Source: Hydrogenophaga taeniospiralis (GTDB lineage Bacteria; Pseudomonadota; Gammaproteobacteria; Burkholderiales; Burkholderiaceae_C). Taken from it: a DNA stretch of 64,000 bases. Made by a program: the position numbers and the translations under genes. Each line of letters opens with the position of its first letter. Within the stretch, counting starts at the first letter, position 1. Positions 17,089-25,583 of this stretch are shown in pieces. Where the stretch lies: positions 4,812,501 to 4,876,500 of the forward strand of contig NZ_JAHBAG010000001.1 in assembly GCF_020510445.1 (NCBI RefSeq). Direction: 5' to 3'. The notes beneath the pieces are model-generated. The model was not told the origin of the DNA. It saw only the letters and a list, made by a program, of their open reading frames with translations, and ran no database searches.

Positions 17089-18366
17089 ATGGCGGTGATT
17101 GTGTCCGAAGCCGAACAGGCCCGTTGCGCCGGCAAGGCCGCGCTGGCGCAGGCGCTGGTGGGTGCGCGCGAGCGCACGCTGCGCCTGTTCGCCGCCTACC
17201 AGGCCGCGCTGGGGCCGGCCCTGCGCGTGCCCTGCACGCCCGAGCTGAACCCGCCGCTGTGGGAGCTGGGCCACATCGGCTGGTTTGCCGACTGGTGGAT
17301 CGCGCGCAACCCGCAGCGCGGGCAAGGCACGCAGGCCGACCCGCTGGCGCCGCGCGCGCCAGCGCGGCAGGCCACGCACGGCGTGAACGCAGACGCGCTG
17401 TACAACTCCAGCACCGTGCCACACGACCGGCGCTGGCAGCTGGACCTGCCGGACGCCGAGGCGGTGCGCACCGACCTGGCCCACGGCCTGGCCGACACGC
17501 TGGCGCTGCTGGCGCAGACGCCCGACGACGACGCTGGCCTGTATTTCTTTCGCCTCGCGCTGTTCCACGAAGACATGCACGCCGAGGCGGCGGTCTACAT
17601 GGCGCAGACGCTGGGGTTGGACGCTCTGGACGCCACTGTGTCCACCGCCGCGCCGCCCCCAGAGCAAACCCTGCCACAAACCCTGTCCGTCGCCGCCACT
17701 CCCTGGACCCTGGGCCGCAGCGGCCCGGGCTTCGCTTTTGATAATGAGCTGGGCCCGCACGCCGTATCGGTGGCGGCTTTCGAGATCGACGCGCGCGCCG
17801 TCAGCTGGGCGCGGTTTCTGCCGTTCGTGGCGGCGGGCGGTTATGCGCAGCGGCGTTTCTGGAGCGAGGCGGGCTGGGCCTGGCTGCAGGCCGGCGCAAC
17901 GGTGGAGCCCGGGCGCAGCGCTTCGGGCGCAGAGCCTTGGCGCTACCCGCGCCATCTGCGCCCGTCAACCGATGGCGGCTGGGAGCGGCAACGGGGCGGG
18001 CATTGGCAGCCGCTGGACATGGCCGCGCCGGCCTGCCACCTCACGGCGTTCGAGGCCCAGGCCTGGTGTGCCTGGGCCGGGCGGCGCCTGCCCAGCGAAG
18101 CCGAATGGGAAGTGGCCGCGGGCCACCCGGGTTTCCAGTGGGGCGAGGTGTGGGAATGGACCGCCAGCGCCTTCGCGCCCTTCCCCGGTTTTCAGCCGCA
18201 CCCCTATGTGGACTACTCCCGGCCCTGGTTCGACGGCCGCCCGGTGCTCAAAGGCGCGAGCCACGCCACCGCACCGCGCATGCGCCACCCCCAGTACCGC
18301 AACTTCTTCACGCCCGAGCGCAACGACATCTTTGCCGGTTTTCGCAGCGTGGTCGGTCAGCGTTGA
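17089..18366 (+). CDS. senA: Selenoneine synthase SenA (EgtB-like non-heme iron enzyme)
   Basis: This 425-residue protein has an N-terminal DinB-like helical domain and a C-terminal formylglycine-generating-enzyme fold, as in EgtB. The three presumed iron ligands are His62 in ELGHIGWF, and His160 and His164 in FHEDMHAEA. The C-terminal part has RRLPSEAEWEVA, GEVWEWTASAF and RMRHPQYRNFFTPERNDIFAGFRSV. SenA is known to join the SenB selenosugar to hercynine with oxygen, giving the selenoxide that becomes selenoneine. The FF-TPER-DIF-GFR ending and adjacency to senB separate it from the true EgtB at 19547. It converges with egtD across a repeat element. Confidence 0.92.
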   Translation: MAVIVSEAEQARCAGKAALAQALVGARERTLRLFAAYQAALGPALRVPCTPELNPPLWELGHIGWFADWWIARNPQRGQGTQADPLAPRAPARQATHGVNADALYNSSTVPHDRRWQLDLPDAEAVRTDLAHGLADTLALLAQTPDDDAGLYFFRLALFHEDMHAEAAVYMAQTLGLDALDATVSTAAPPPEQTLPQTLSVAATPWTLGRSGPGFAFDNELGPHAVSVAAFEIDARAVSWARFLPFVAAGGYAQRRFWSEAGWAWLQAGATVEPGRSASGAEPWRYPRHLRPSTDGGWERQRGGHWQPLDMAAPACHLTAFEAQAWCAWAGRRLPSEAEWEVAAGHPGFQWGEVWEWTASAFAPFPGFQPHPYVDYSRPWFDGRPVLKGASHATAPRMRHPQYRNFFTPERNDIFAGFRSVVGQR

Positions 18367-18382
18367 CGGGTTCCCACCAGCA

Positions 18383-18460
18383 CACACCGCGGAACCGGCT
18401 CCGCCGGGCCGCTGGTGTGGCCCCCTTGAGGGGGTCGCGGGCGCAGCCCGCGGCAGGGGT
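18383..18460 (-). repeat. Post-stop hairpin repeat, copy a
   Basis: This copy of an eight-member repeat family lies 2 bases past the egtD stop, read on the minus strand. It carries the CCCCC-tcaa-GGGGG stem and the longer GC-rich stem around CCGGC/GCCGG. It sits between convergent senA and egtD and may terminate either transcript. Confidence 0.8.
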
Positions 18461-18462
18461 GG

Positions 18463-19464
18463 TCAAGCAGCTCCCCAGAACACACTGAACCAGTCGTGCG
18501 GGTCGCTCCAGTGGCGCACGGCGCCAAAGCCCGCGTCGTGCAGCAGGGCTTCGAAATCGGTGGGTTCCCACTTGTAGGAGTTTTCGGTGTGCAGGCGCTC
18601 GCCGGCCGCGAAATGGCGTTCACCACCGGGCCAGCGCACGGTCTGCGCGCGGGTGGGCTCCAGGTGCATCTCGATGCGCGAGGCCTCGGCGTTGAAGAAC
18701 GCCACGTGCCGCCAGGCCTGGGGGGCGAAGTCGGCGCCCAGCAGGCGGTTCACGTTGAGCAGCAGGTTGCGGTTGAAGGCGGCGGTCACGCCCAGAGCAT
18801 CGTCGTAGGCGGGTTCGAGCACGGCGCGTGGCTTCACGCGGTCCACGCCGATGAGCAGGCCCCCGCCCGCGCCACCGGCGGCGCACACCGCGTGCGCCTG
18901 GCACAGCAGGGCCAGGGCCTCGGTGGGCGAGAAGTTGCCGATGCTGGAGCCGGGGTAGAACACGGCGCGCGGCAGCCGCGCGGCGCCGCTCGTGGCCAGC
19001 CAGTCCGCCGCCTGCGGGCCGAGCGCGAGCCGGGCCGAGAAGTCCATGCCCAGGCCCAGCATGGGCAGCGCCGGGTGGCGCTGCTGCAGGGCGTCGAGCG
19101 CGGCGCGCAGGTAGTCCACCGAGATGTCCACCGCCACGTAGGCGGCGGGCCGCAGCGCGGGAAACAGGCGCGCGGCCTTGGCGCAGCTGCCCGCGCCCAG
19201 GTCGATCAGCACCGCGCCGGCGGGCAGGGCCTGGGCCATGTCGGGCGCGTGCTGCGCGAAGATGGCGGCCTCGGTGCGCGTGGGGTAGTACTCGGCCAGT
19301 TCGGTGATGGCGTCGAACAGGCGCGAGCCCAGCGCGTCGTACAAAAACTTGGGGGCGATGCGCGGCGGCGTGAGCGCCAGCCCGCCCGCCAGTTCGGCGC
19401 GCACGGCGTCGTCGTCGGGGCGGTGCAGCTGGACAAAGCTGGGCAGACAGGGTGTGGACGGCAT
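18463..19464 (-). CDS. egtD: L-histidine N-alpha-methyltransferase EgtD
   Basis: This 333-residue SAM-dependent enzyme converts histidine to hercynine (trimethylhistidine). Recognisable features are PPRIAPKFLYDALGSRLFDAI and the ELAEYYPTRTEAAI stretch. The SAM loop is VLIDLGAGSCAKAARLF at about 89-105, and later come FYPGSSIGNFSP, a LLIGVD-type strand and RIEMHL with GERLHTENSYKW. Hercynine is the shared acceptor for EgtB (sulfur) and SenA (selenium), so this gene serves both branches. It lies 82 bases downstream of egtB on the same strand. The ATG at 19464 matches the usual N-terminus; an upstream extension is Arg/Ala-rich shadow. Confidence 0.95.
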   Translation of the reverse strand: MPSTPCLPSFVQLHRPDDDAVRAELAGGLALTPPRIAPKFLYDALGSRLFDAITELAEYYPTRTEAAIFAQHAPDMAQALPAGAVLIDLGAGSCAKAARLFPALRPAAYVAVDISVDYLRAALDALQQRHPALPMLGLGMDFSARLALGPQAADWLATSGAARLPRAVFYPGSSIGNFSPTEALALLCQAHAVCAAGGAGGGLLIGVDRVKPRAVLEPAYDDALGVTAAFNRNLLLNVNRLLGADFAPQAWRHVAFFNAEASRIEMHLEPTRAQTVRWPGGERHFAAGERLHTENSYKWEPTDFEALLHDAGFGAVRHWSDPHDWFSVFWGAA

Positions 19465-19546
19465 GGCAGGCCCTGGGGGTTGCAGGCCCGTGGGCCCGGT
19501 GTTGAACACATCCCGGGCCGCGCTGGGGCGGGCCGGGGCGACGGGG

Positions 19547-20896
19547 TCAAAGACTGCGCGCCAGGCGCAGGCCGCTGAACTGCCAGCGGGCGCTGGCGGG
19601 AAAGAAGTTGCGGTAGCTCGCGCGCAGGTGCGACAGCGGCGTGGCGCAGGAGCCGCCACGCAGCACCAGCTGGTTCACCATGAACTTGCCGTTGTACTCG
19701 CCCACCGCGCCTCCGGCCGGCTGGTAGCCCGGGTAGGCGCTGTAGCTGCTGTTGGTCCATTCCCACACGTCGCCATATATCTGCAGCAGCGCGCCGGGCG
19801 CGGCGGCCGCGCGCGCGGGCATGGGGTGCAGAGCGCCGCTGTCCTGGCAGTTGCCCTGCACCGGCAGGGCCGCGGCGCTGGCTTCCCACTCGGCCTCGCT
19901 GGGCAGGCGCGCGCCGGCCCATTCGGCACGGCTGGCCGAGGCCCAGCGCGCGAAGGCGTCGGCCTCGTAGTAGCTGATGTGCGTCACCGGGGTGTGCGGG
20001 TCCAGCGGCATGTCGCCGTGCAGGGTGAACACCGTGGGCAGCGCGGCGCTGTCGGCCGGCAGTGTCCAGTAGAGCGGCGCGGCCAGGCCTTCGGCGCGCA
20101 GCCAGTCCCAGCCGGCGGCGAGCCACCAGCGCGGGTCGGTGTAGCCGCCGTCCCGCACGAAGGCCAGCCACTCGCCGTGGGTCACCGGCCGGTTCATCAG
20201 CGCATGGGGTTGCAGCCACTGGGGGTGGCGCGGGCTTTCGTTGTCGAACGCAAAGCCCGGCCCGGCGTGGCCGATCTCGACCAGCCCCCCGGGGCGCTCC
20301 ACCCACTGCGCCGGCACGCTGGCCACGCTGCTGAGCGGCCAGGCGCGCCGGTACACCGGGTGCAGCGGGTTGATGGAGAGCAGGTGCTTGATGTCGGTGA
20401 GCAGCAGTTCCTGGTGCTGCTGCTCGTGCTGCACACCCAGCTCGATCAGGGCCAGGGCCTCCGGTTGGCTGGTGTGGCGCAGCAGCCGGGCCACCCGCTG
20501 GTCCACCTCGGCGCGCCAGCGCAGCACCTCGGCAAAGTCGGGGCGGGTCAGCGGGCCGCGCTGGGGCCGCGAAAAGGGTTCGCCCACGCCGTTGTAGTAG
20601 CTGTTGTAGAGCGCGCGAAAGGCCGGGTGGAAGGGCTGGAAGCAGGGCTCGAAGCGCTCCAGCACGAAGGTCTCGAAAAACCAGGTCACGTGCGCCAGGT
20701 GCCATTTGGCGGGGCTGGCGTCGGGCATGGACTGGGCCTGGCAGTCTTCGGGCGAGAGTGGCGCCACCAGCGCCAGGCTGCGCTCGCGCACCGCCTGGTA
20801 ACGCCGGGCCAGGGCGGCGCGCTCCAGGTCGAGGCCGGGCGCGGGGCGCGCTGCGTGTGCGGCGGGTGCCTTGGCGGCGGCCGGTGGGGTGGGCAT
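19547..20896 (-). CDS. egtB: Ergothioneine biosynthesis sulfoxide synthase EgtB
   Basis: The 449-residue enzyme oxidatively couples hercynine to a thiol donor. The N-terminal DinB-like domain has the iron ligands H69 in WHLAHVTWFFETFVL and H157/H161 in HEQQHQELLLTDIKH. The NSYYNGVG segment and the C-terminal FGE-fold (RLPSEAEWE, GDVWEWTNSSYSAYPGYQP, RGGSCATP, SYRNFFPASARWQFSGLRLA) complete it. The type resembles proteobacterial EgtB. No EgtC glutaminase or EgtE C-S lyase gene is present in the window, so later steps must be encoded elsewhere or the donor may be free cysteine. It shares a strand with egtD, with an 82-base gap. Confidence 0.94.
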   Translation of the reverse strand: MPTPPAAAKAPAAHAARPAPGLDLERAALARRYQAVRERSLALVAPLSPEDCQAQSMPDASPAKWHLAHVTWFFETFVLERFEPCFQPFHPAFRALYNSYYNGVGEPFSRPQRGPLTRPDFAEVLRWRAEVDQRVARLLRHTSQPEALALIELGVQHEQQHQELLLTDIKHLLSINPLHPVYRRAWPLSSVASVPAQWVERPGGLVEIGHAGPGFAFDNESPRHPQWLQPHALMNRPVTHGEWLAFVRDGGYTDPRWWLAAGWDWLRAEGLAAPLYWTLPADSAALPTVFTLHGDMPLDPHTPVTHISYYEADAFARWASASRAEWAGARLPSEAEWEASAAALPVQGNCQDSGALHPMPARAAAAPGALLQIYGDVWEWTNSSYSAYPGYQPAGGAVGEYNGKFMVNQLVLRGGSCATPLSHLRASYRNFFPASARWQFSGLRLARSL

Positions 20897-20906
20897 GGCG
20901 GTCCTT

Positions 20907-22055
20907 TCAGCGCGCGGGCAGCAGGCGCAGCAACTGGCCGTTGCGTTCGTCGGTCAGCAGGTAGATGAAGCCGTCCGGGCCCTGGCGCACGTCGCGCACG
21001 CGCTGGCCCAGCGTGGGCAGCAGTTTTTCCTCGCGGCGCACGCGGGTGCCGTCGAGCTCCAGCCGGGCCAGGTAGCGGAACTTGAGCGAACCCACCAGCA
21101 GGTTGCCGCGCCAGGCCTTGCCGTAACGATCGCTGTGCACGAAGGCCATGCCGGCCGGAGCGATGGACGGCACCCAGTAGTGCAGCGGCTGCTCCAGCCC
21201 GGGTTTGGCGGTGAGGCCTTCGCCGATGGGGCCGCCGCCGTAGTTTTCGCCGTAGGTGATGAGGGGCCAGCCGTAGTTCTTGCCGGCCTCGGGGCGGTTG
21301 ATCTCGTCGCCGCCCTGCGGGCCGTGTTCACCGGTCCACAGGCGCCCGTCGGCCGCGAGCGCGGCGCCCTGCAGATTGCGGTGGCCCAGGCTCCAGATCT
21401 CGGGCAGCGCGCCCGCGCGGCCCACGAAGGGGTTGTCGGGCGGCACGCTGCCGTCGGGCCGGATGCGCACCACCTTGCCGAGGTGGTTGTCCAGGGTCTG
21501 TGCGTCGGCCATGCGGCTGAAGCGGTCGCCCAGCGTGAGGAACAGGTTACCGTCGCGGGCCTGCACGATGCGGCAGCCGAAATGCGCGCGGCTGCTGACC
21601 TTGGGTTTCTGGCTGAACAGGACCTTCACGTCTTCCAGCCGCGTGGCGTCCTTGGACAGGCGGGCCGAGGCCAGCGCGGTGGAGTTGCCGCCGCCGCTGG
21701 CGGCGGGCTCGGCGTAACAGAAATAGAGGGTGCGGTTACGCGCGAAGTCGCGGTCGGTGGTCACGTCGAGCAGACCGCCCTGCCCGATCACGTCCACCTG
21801 GGGCACACCGGCCAAGGGCTCGCCGAGCGTGCCATCGGGCGCCACCACGCGCATGCGCCCGGGCCGCTCGGTCACCAGCATGCGGCCCTCGCCGATGAAG
21901 GCCAGGCCCCAGGGGTTCTGCAGACCGCGCGCCACCACCTCGGTGGTGACGCCACCCGCCTGGGCCTGGGCCTGGGCCTGGGCGGCTGGCGCGGCGGCGG
22001 CGAGCGCGGCAAGGGCTGTGGTGAGCGAAAGGCTGAACAGACGGGGGATTGTCAT
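20907..22055 (-). CDS. PQQ-dependent sugar dehydrogenase (YliI/Asd type), exported
   Basis: This 382-residue periplasmic beta-propeller has a signal peptide with a run of Ala-Gln repeats before the mature start GGVTTEVVARGLQNPWGLAF. Typical features are LVTERPGRMRVV, GGLLDVTTDRDF, AHFGCRIV with LTLGDRFSRM, EIWSLGHRNLQGAA, TGEHGPQGGDEIN and KNYGWPLITYGENY. Family members oxidise aldose sugars with pyrroloquinoline quinone. Start 22055 has GGGAG seven bases upstream. It ends 11 bases from the egtB start on the same strand, so read-through into egtB is possible. No PQQ synthesis genes are nearby. Confidence 0.9.
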   Translation of the reverse strand: MTIPRLFSLSLTTALAALAAAAPAAQAQAQAQAGGVTTEVVARGLQNPWGLAFIGEGRMLVTERPGRMRVVAPDGTLGEPLAGVPQVDVIGQGGLLDVTTDRDFARNRTLYFCYAEPAASGGGNSTALASARLSKDATRLEDVKVLFSQKPKVSSRAHFGCRIVQARDGNLFLTLGDRFSRMADAQTLDNHLGKVVRIRPDGSVPPDNPFVGRAGALPEIWSLGHRNLQGAALAADGRLWTGEHGPQGGDEINRPEAGKNYGWPLITYGENYGGGPIGEGLTAKPGLEQPLHYWVPSIAPAGMAFVHSDRYGKAWRGNLLVGSLKFRYLARLELDGTRVRREEKLLPTLGQRVRDVRQGPDGFIYLLTDERNGQLLRLLPAR

Positions 22056-22126
22056 GGTCGGCTCCCTGGCCATGGATGGAGGGTCAGACGGGGTTGGTTC
22101 GGGGTCGGGCCACAGGGTTCCCGGGC

Positions 22127-22723
22127 TCAGCCAAACGGCCGCACCCCGAACAGCCAGGCGTGCAGCCAGAGCACGAACACCCCATAAACCACGAGCCCGC
22201 CCACCAGCGCGATCACGTCGTTGCGCGCCCGCGCCGGCCCCAGCGGCAGGCTGCGCAGCAGACCGGCGGCGGCGCGGCGTTTGAGCGAGACGCGGTCGGC
22301 CGCGGCCCAGACCAGAAAGCCGCCGAACAGCAGCACGTCGGCCAGCGTGCCACCGGTGGCCGACTGTGCCAGCAGGTGGGCCAGGGCCCACAGCTTCACG
22401 GCCAGCAGCATGGGGTGTTTCGTCGCGCTCTTGATGCGCCCGGGCAGGTAGGCCGCGAACAGCAGCACGAACACCGGCAGCATCAGCAGCGCGGCCAGGT
22501 GCCGAAAACCGCTGGGCAGGGCGTAGAGCAGCACCGGCGCTTCGCGCGCCAGCCCGTAGCCCCAGACGATGAGCCCCAGGCCCACGAACGCGACCAGCGC
22601 GTACAGGCCCTTGAAGGTGTGCTCGCCCATGCGCTGCGCGAGCTGGTTGCGCCCGGTGGGCGAGACGATGGACACGGTGTGCACACCCAGAAACAGAACC
22701 AGCCCCAGAACCAGCCACGCCAT
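22127..22723 (-). CDS. NnrU family membrane protein
   Basis: The 198-residue protein has about six hydrophobic segments. It begins MAWLVLGLVLFLGVHTVSI and includes FKGLYALVAFVGLGLIVWGYG, KHPMLLAVKLWALAHLL and FLVWAAADRVSLKRR. These match NnrU, an integral membrane protein first found near denitrification genes and probably involved in heme or sterol-like chemistry. The ATG at 22723 was chosen because AGGAGG lies eight bases upstream; the longer frame adds a soluble shadow. No denitrification genes are nearby. Confidence 0.88.
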   Translation of the reverse strand: MAWLVLGLVLFLGVHTVSIVSPTGRNQLAQRMGEHTFKGLYALVAFVGLGLIVWGYGLAREAPVLLYALPSGFRHLAALLMLPVFVLLFAAYLPGRIKSATKHPMLLAVKLWALAHLLAQSATGGTLADVLLFGGFLVWAAADRVSLKRRAAAGLLRSLPLGPARARNDVIALVGGLVVYGVFVLWLHAWLFGVRPFG

Positions 22724-22895
22724 GCGAAACGCCTCCTGTGCCCACGCGGGGCTGCGGGACACCATGCCCCGCTTGGGCGAACTGTAGCGGCTTGGGCTCA
22801 AGTCCGCAGCGTGCCGGGTCTTGCTGCACGATTCGCTCATGGCGTCATATGTATGGCGCCGGAGCGTCGCGCTGGTGGGCATGAGGTGGCTCAGC

Positions 22896-22976
22896 CCAGG
22901 GCACGCCGGGCCGGCTTTGCCGGACGGCCAGTGCCGCCCCCCTGGGGGGGGTAGCGCGAAGCGCTGCGGGGGTTGC
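22896..22976 (-). repeat. Post-stop hairpin repeat, copy b
   Basis: This minus-strand copy ends directly next to the stop codon (22978-22980) of the ferritin-like gene. It contains the GCGCTTCGCGC-like stem, the CCCCCC/GGGGGG stem and the CCGGC/GCCGG stem. Confidence 0.8.
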
Positions 22977-22977
22977 T

Positions 22978-23517
22978 TCAGCCGTTCATGCCTTCGAGCA
23001 GGTCGGCCAGCTCGTCGGCGTGTTCTTCTTCCACCGCCAGGATCTGCTTGAGCAGCACGCTGGTGGTGGGGTCCTGGTCGCCCAGGTACTGGACCATGTC
23101 GCGGTAGCTGTCGATGGCGATGCGCTCGGCCACCAGGTTCTCCTGGATCATCTGCGTCAGCGTATCGCCGGCCACGTATTCGGCGTGGCTGCGTTCGCTC
23201 AGGCTGTCGGGCGAGAAGTCGGGCTCGCCGCCGAGCTGCACGATGCGCGCGGCCAGCAGATCGGCATGGCCTTGCTCTTCCACCGAATGCGCGAGGAACT
23301 CAGCCCCCACGCTCTGGCCGTGGATGCCCCGCGCCATGAAGTGGTGGCGCCGGTAGCGCAGCACGCACACGATCTCGGTGGCCAGCGCTTCGTTGAGCAG
23401 CTTGAGCACCTGGTTGCGGTCGGCGCTGTAGCCGGCCGTCACGGCGCCGCGCTCCAGGTGTTTGCGCGCCTGGCTGCGCAGGGTGGCAACGGAGGTGAGT
23501 GGGTGGGGAGTGGTCAT
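22978..23517 (-). CDS. Ferritin-like domain protein (bacterioferritin-like)
   Basis: The 179-residue four-helix protein has paired carboxylate/His motifs typical of ferritin-like diiron or Dps-related proteins. They are NEALATEIVCVLRYRRHHFMARG, EEQGHADLLAARIVQLGGEP, ENLVAERIAIDSYRDMV and EEEHADELADLL. Ligand spacing E-x6-Y and E-x2-H repeats in helices 2 and 4. Likely roles are iron storage or protection from peroxide. ATG 23517 has AGGA nine bases upstream. It lies 43 bases from the BON-domain gene stop on the same strand. Confidence 0.87.
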   Translation of the reverse strand: MTTPHPLTSVATLRSQARKHLERGAVTAGYSADRNQVLKLLNEALATEIVCVLRYRRHHFMARGIHGQSVGAEFLAHSVEEQGHADLLAARIVQLGGEPDFSPDSLSERSHAEYVAGDTLTQMIQENLVAERIAIDSYRDMVQYLGDQDPTTSVLLKQILAVEEEHADELADLLEGMNG

Positions 23518-23560
23518 GGTGGGGTTCCTGGTGGGGTGGCGGGTCGTTGTGTTCACAGGT

Positions 23561-24139
23561 TCACTGCTTGATCAGCAACCCGTTCTTGACGCTGCTGGCG
23601 CCTTCGGTGGCAGCGGCGATCTGGACGGCCCGGTCGATCTGGGCCTGGCTGTTCACGAAGCCGGTGAGCTGCACCTCGCCCTTGTGGGTGAGCACGCTGA
23701 TGTCAAAGCTCCTGATGTCGGGGTCGGCGAGCAAGGCGGTCTTGACGCGGCCGGTCACGGTGGCGTCTTCGATCTTGGTGCCCGCGGTGCTGGGCACGCC
23801 CTTCAGGCTCACGCTGTTCTCGATCTCGGTCACACCGGTCACGGTGCGCGCAAGCGCCACGGCCTGGTCGATCTGGGCCTGGCTGTCCACGAAGCCGCTG
23901 AGCTGTACCACGCCCTTGCGGGTTTCGACCTGCAGGTCAAAGCCCTTGACCCGCGGATCGGCCACCAGCGCCGACTTGACGCCCGAGGTGATGACGGCAT
24001 CGTCCACCTGGGCGCCCAGCGTGATCTCCGGGGCCGGTGGTGCCACCGCTTCGGGCGGCCTGTCGCAGCCCGCCAGGGTCAAGGCGGCCAAAGTGGCCAG
24101 GGCAGTGGCGAGCTGGAAGGTGTGGGGGCGTGAGGCCAT
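23561..24139 (-). CDS. Two-BON-domain lipoprotein (OsmY-like)
   Basis: The 192-residue product has a lipoprotein signal with lipobox LAGC (Cys25). Two BON domains follow: ITSGVKSALVADPRVKGFDLQV...GVVQLSGFVDSQAQIDQAV and VTGRVKTALLADPDIRSFDISV...GEVQLTGFVNSQAQIDRAV. These domains are thought to bind membranes or phospholipids, and OsmY-like proteins respond to osmotic or envelope stress. The two repeats are clearly homologous. It lies upstream of the ferritin-like gene, which fits a stress-related transcript. Confidence 0.92.
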   Translation of the reverse strand: MASRPHTFQLATALATLAALTLAGCDRPPEAVAPPAPEITLGAQVDDAVITSGVKSALVADPRVKGFDLQVETRKGVVQLSGFVDSQAQIDQAVALARTVTGVTEIENSVSLKGVPSTAGTKIEDATVTGRVKTALLADPDIRSFDISVLTHKGEVQLTGFVNSQAQIDRAVQIAAATEGASSVKNGLLIKQ

Positions 24140-24176
24140 GGTGTGCGGGTCCGCAACGGTGAAGGAAAAGAGGGGC

Positions 24177-24926
24177 TCAGCGCGCGAGGTAACCGCCGTC
24201 CACCGGGTAGTACGCACCGGTGACGAAGGACGCGCGCTCGGACGCGAGCCAGAGCACCAGCTCGGCCACCTCGTCGGCCCGGCCCAGGCGCCCGATGGGG
24301 TGGGCCGCGACCAGCATGGCGTTGACGGCGGGGTCTTCTTCGAGACCGCTGATCATGGGCGTGTGGATGAAGCCGGGGCCGACGGCATTGATGCGCACGC
24401 CCTGGGCGCCGTATTCGAGCGCGGCCGCCTGGGTGAGCCCGACCACGCCGTGTTTGGCCGCGGTGTAGGCCGACGCGGTGGCAAAGCCGACCGCGCCCAG
24501 GATGGACGCCACGTTGACGATGGCGCCGCCCCCGTGCAACAGCATGGCGGCGATCTGCGCGCGCATGCCGTAGAACACGCCGTTGAGGTTGGTGTTGATC
24601 ACCTGCGCCCAGGCGTCCAGCGGGTAGTCGGCCAGCGGCGCGGCCACGCCGCCGATGCCGGCGTTGTTGACGGCCACGTCAAGGCGACCGTAGTGCGCCA
24701 TGGCCTGAGACACCAGGGCCTGGCACTCTTCGGCATGGCCCACGTCGGTCGCCACGAATATGGCCTCACCGCCCTGGGCCTGCGCCAAGGCGGTGGTTTC
24801 CAGACCGGCCTCGGCGGCAATGTCCGACAGCACCAGGCACGCGCCTTCGCGCACCGCCAAGAGCGCAACCGCCCTGCCGATGCCCGAGGCCGCACCGGTG
24901 ACGAGCACCACCTTCTTTTTCAGCAT
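24177..24926 (-). CDS. SDR family oxidoreductase
   Basis: The 249-residue short-chain dehydrogenase has the cofactor loop TGAASGIG near residue 10, NNAGIGG near 88, the catalytic Ser in VASILGAVG, and YTAAK (Tyr/Lys) near 153-157. The ending LASERASFVTGAYYPVDGGY is typical of classical SDRs. Acidic Asp35 in LSDIAAE suggests NAD rather than NADP. The substrate is unknown. It lies 37 bases upstream of the BON gene on the same strand and may head that transcript. Confidence 0.9.
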   Translation of the reverse strand: MLKKKVVLVTGAASGIGRAVALLAVREGACLVLSDIAAEAGLETTALAQAQGGEAIFVATDVGHAEECQALVSQAMAHYGRLDVAVNNAGIGGVAAPLADYPLDAWAQVINTNLNGVFYGMRAQIAAMLLHGGGAIVNVASILGAVGFATASAYTAAKHGVVGLTQAAALEYGAQGVRINAVGPGFIHTPMISGLEEDPAVNAMLVAAHPIGRLGRADEVAELVLWLASERASFVTGAYYPVDGGYLAR

Positions 24927-25281
24927 GGGTTCACTCCAGTTCGTGCAGCACCGTGCCGCCGCCCGGGTGACAAAAAACCACCGCCGGGTCATCCCCCCGG
25001 CCGCATGGGCCAAAGGAATGAGGTGAACTTACCGGCCCTTCTAACGTGCGTCTGTGCGCTGACAAACAGACGCGCGCCGCGCGGTGAACCACCCTATGGC
25101 GCGGGGTGCGTGAGAACGGAAGAAAAGCCCGAATTCGACGGCGCTTTCCAGCGTTTGGCTTCGTTGGAGGATGCCGAAAATTCAGCTGTGCCTTGGCTGA
25201 GCGACTGAAGGCAAACGGGGCCCGCGGCAGTGGGTACGGACCCCGGTGAACACGGGTAGCCGCTCAGTACAGGAGACCGAT
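24927..25281. other. Intergenic stretch with one inverted repeat
   Basis: In these 355 bases I see no convincing gene. A perfect 8-base inverted repeat GCGTCTGT/ACAGACGC with a 10-base loop lies at 25048-25073. It may belong to the divergent promoter region between the SDR gene (minus) and the small plus-strand gene at 25282. AAGGAATG near 25013 is isolated and starts no long frame. Confidence 0.45.
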
Positions 25282-25494
25282 ATGACCTCTCCCTCGAACC
25301 CATGCGAACACCGGTTGCTCTTCGCATCGCTGTTCCATCCCGGCCGCGGCGTTTCCGTGCCGTGCGACGCCCGCGGCGAAGTGCACCTGGATGAACTTTC
25401 CGAGCGCTTGAAGAACGCTTACCTGGGCGCCCGCGCCCTCGTCGGGCGGGAGTACGCGTTGCCGATCGTGGAACCGATGCATTCCTTGCATTGA
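25282..25494 (+). CDS. Small conserved hypothetical protein
   Basis: The 70-residue product contains HRLLFASLFHPGRGVSVPCDARGEVHLDELSERLKNAYLGARALVGREY. This pattern of a FHPGRG strand and helix resembles small proteins that are common in Comamonadaceae; I recall the pattern but cannot name a family. A strong AGGAGA lies seven bases before ATG 25282, supporting translation. There is no signal peptide. It is a single gene between divergent and convergent neighbours. Function unknown. Confidence 0.65.
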   Translation: MTSPSNPCEHRLLFASLFHPGRGVSVPCDARGEVHLDELSERLKNAYLGARALVGREYALPIVEPMHSLH

Positions 25495-25583
25495 ACCCTG
25501 CGGGCGCGCACGGACCGGGTTCGTGCGCCGCCCCACCAGGCTGCGCAAAAACCCCATGCCGGCCCCCTTGAACGCCTCGCCGC

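Noticed and set aside
17089..18366. Calling this gene a second egtB
   Set aside because: Adjacency to senB and selD and the distinct C-terminal pattern favour SenA, while the gene at 19547 has the normal EgtB signatures and lies beside egtD.
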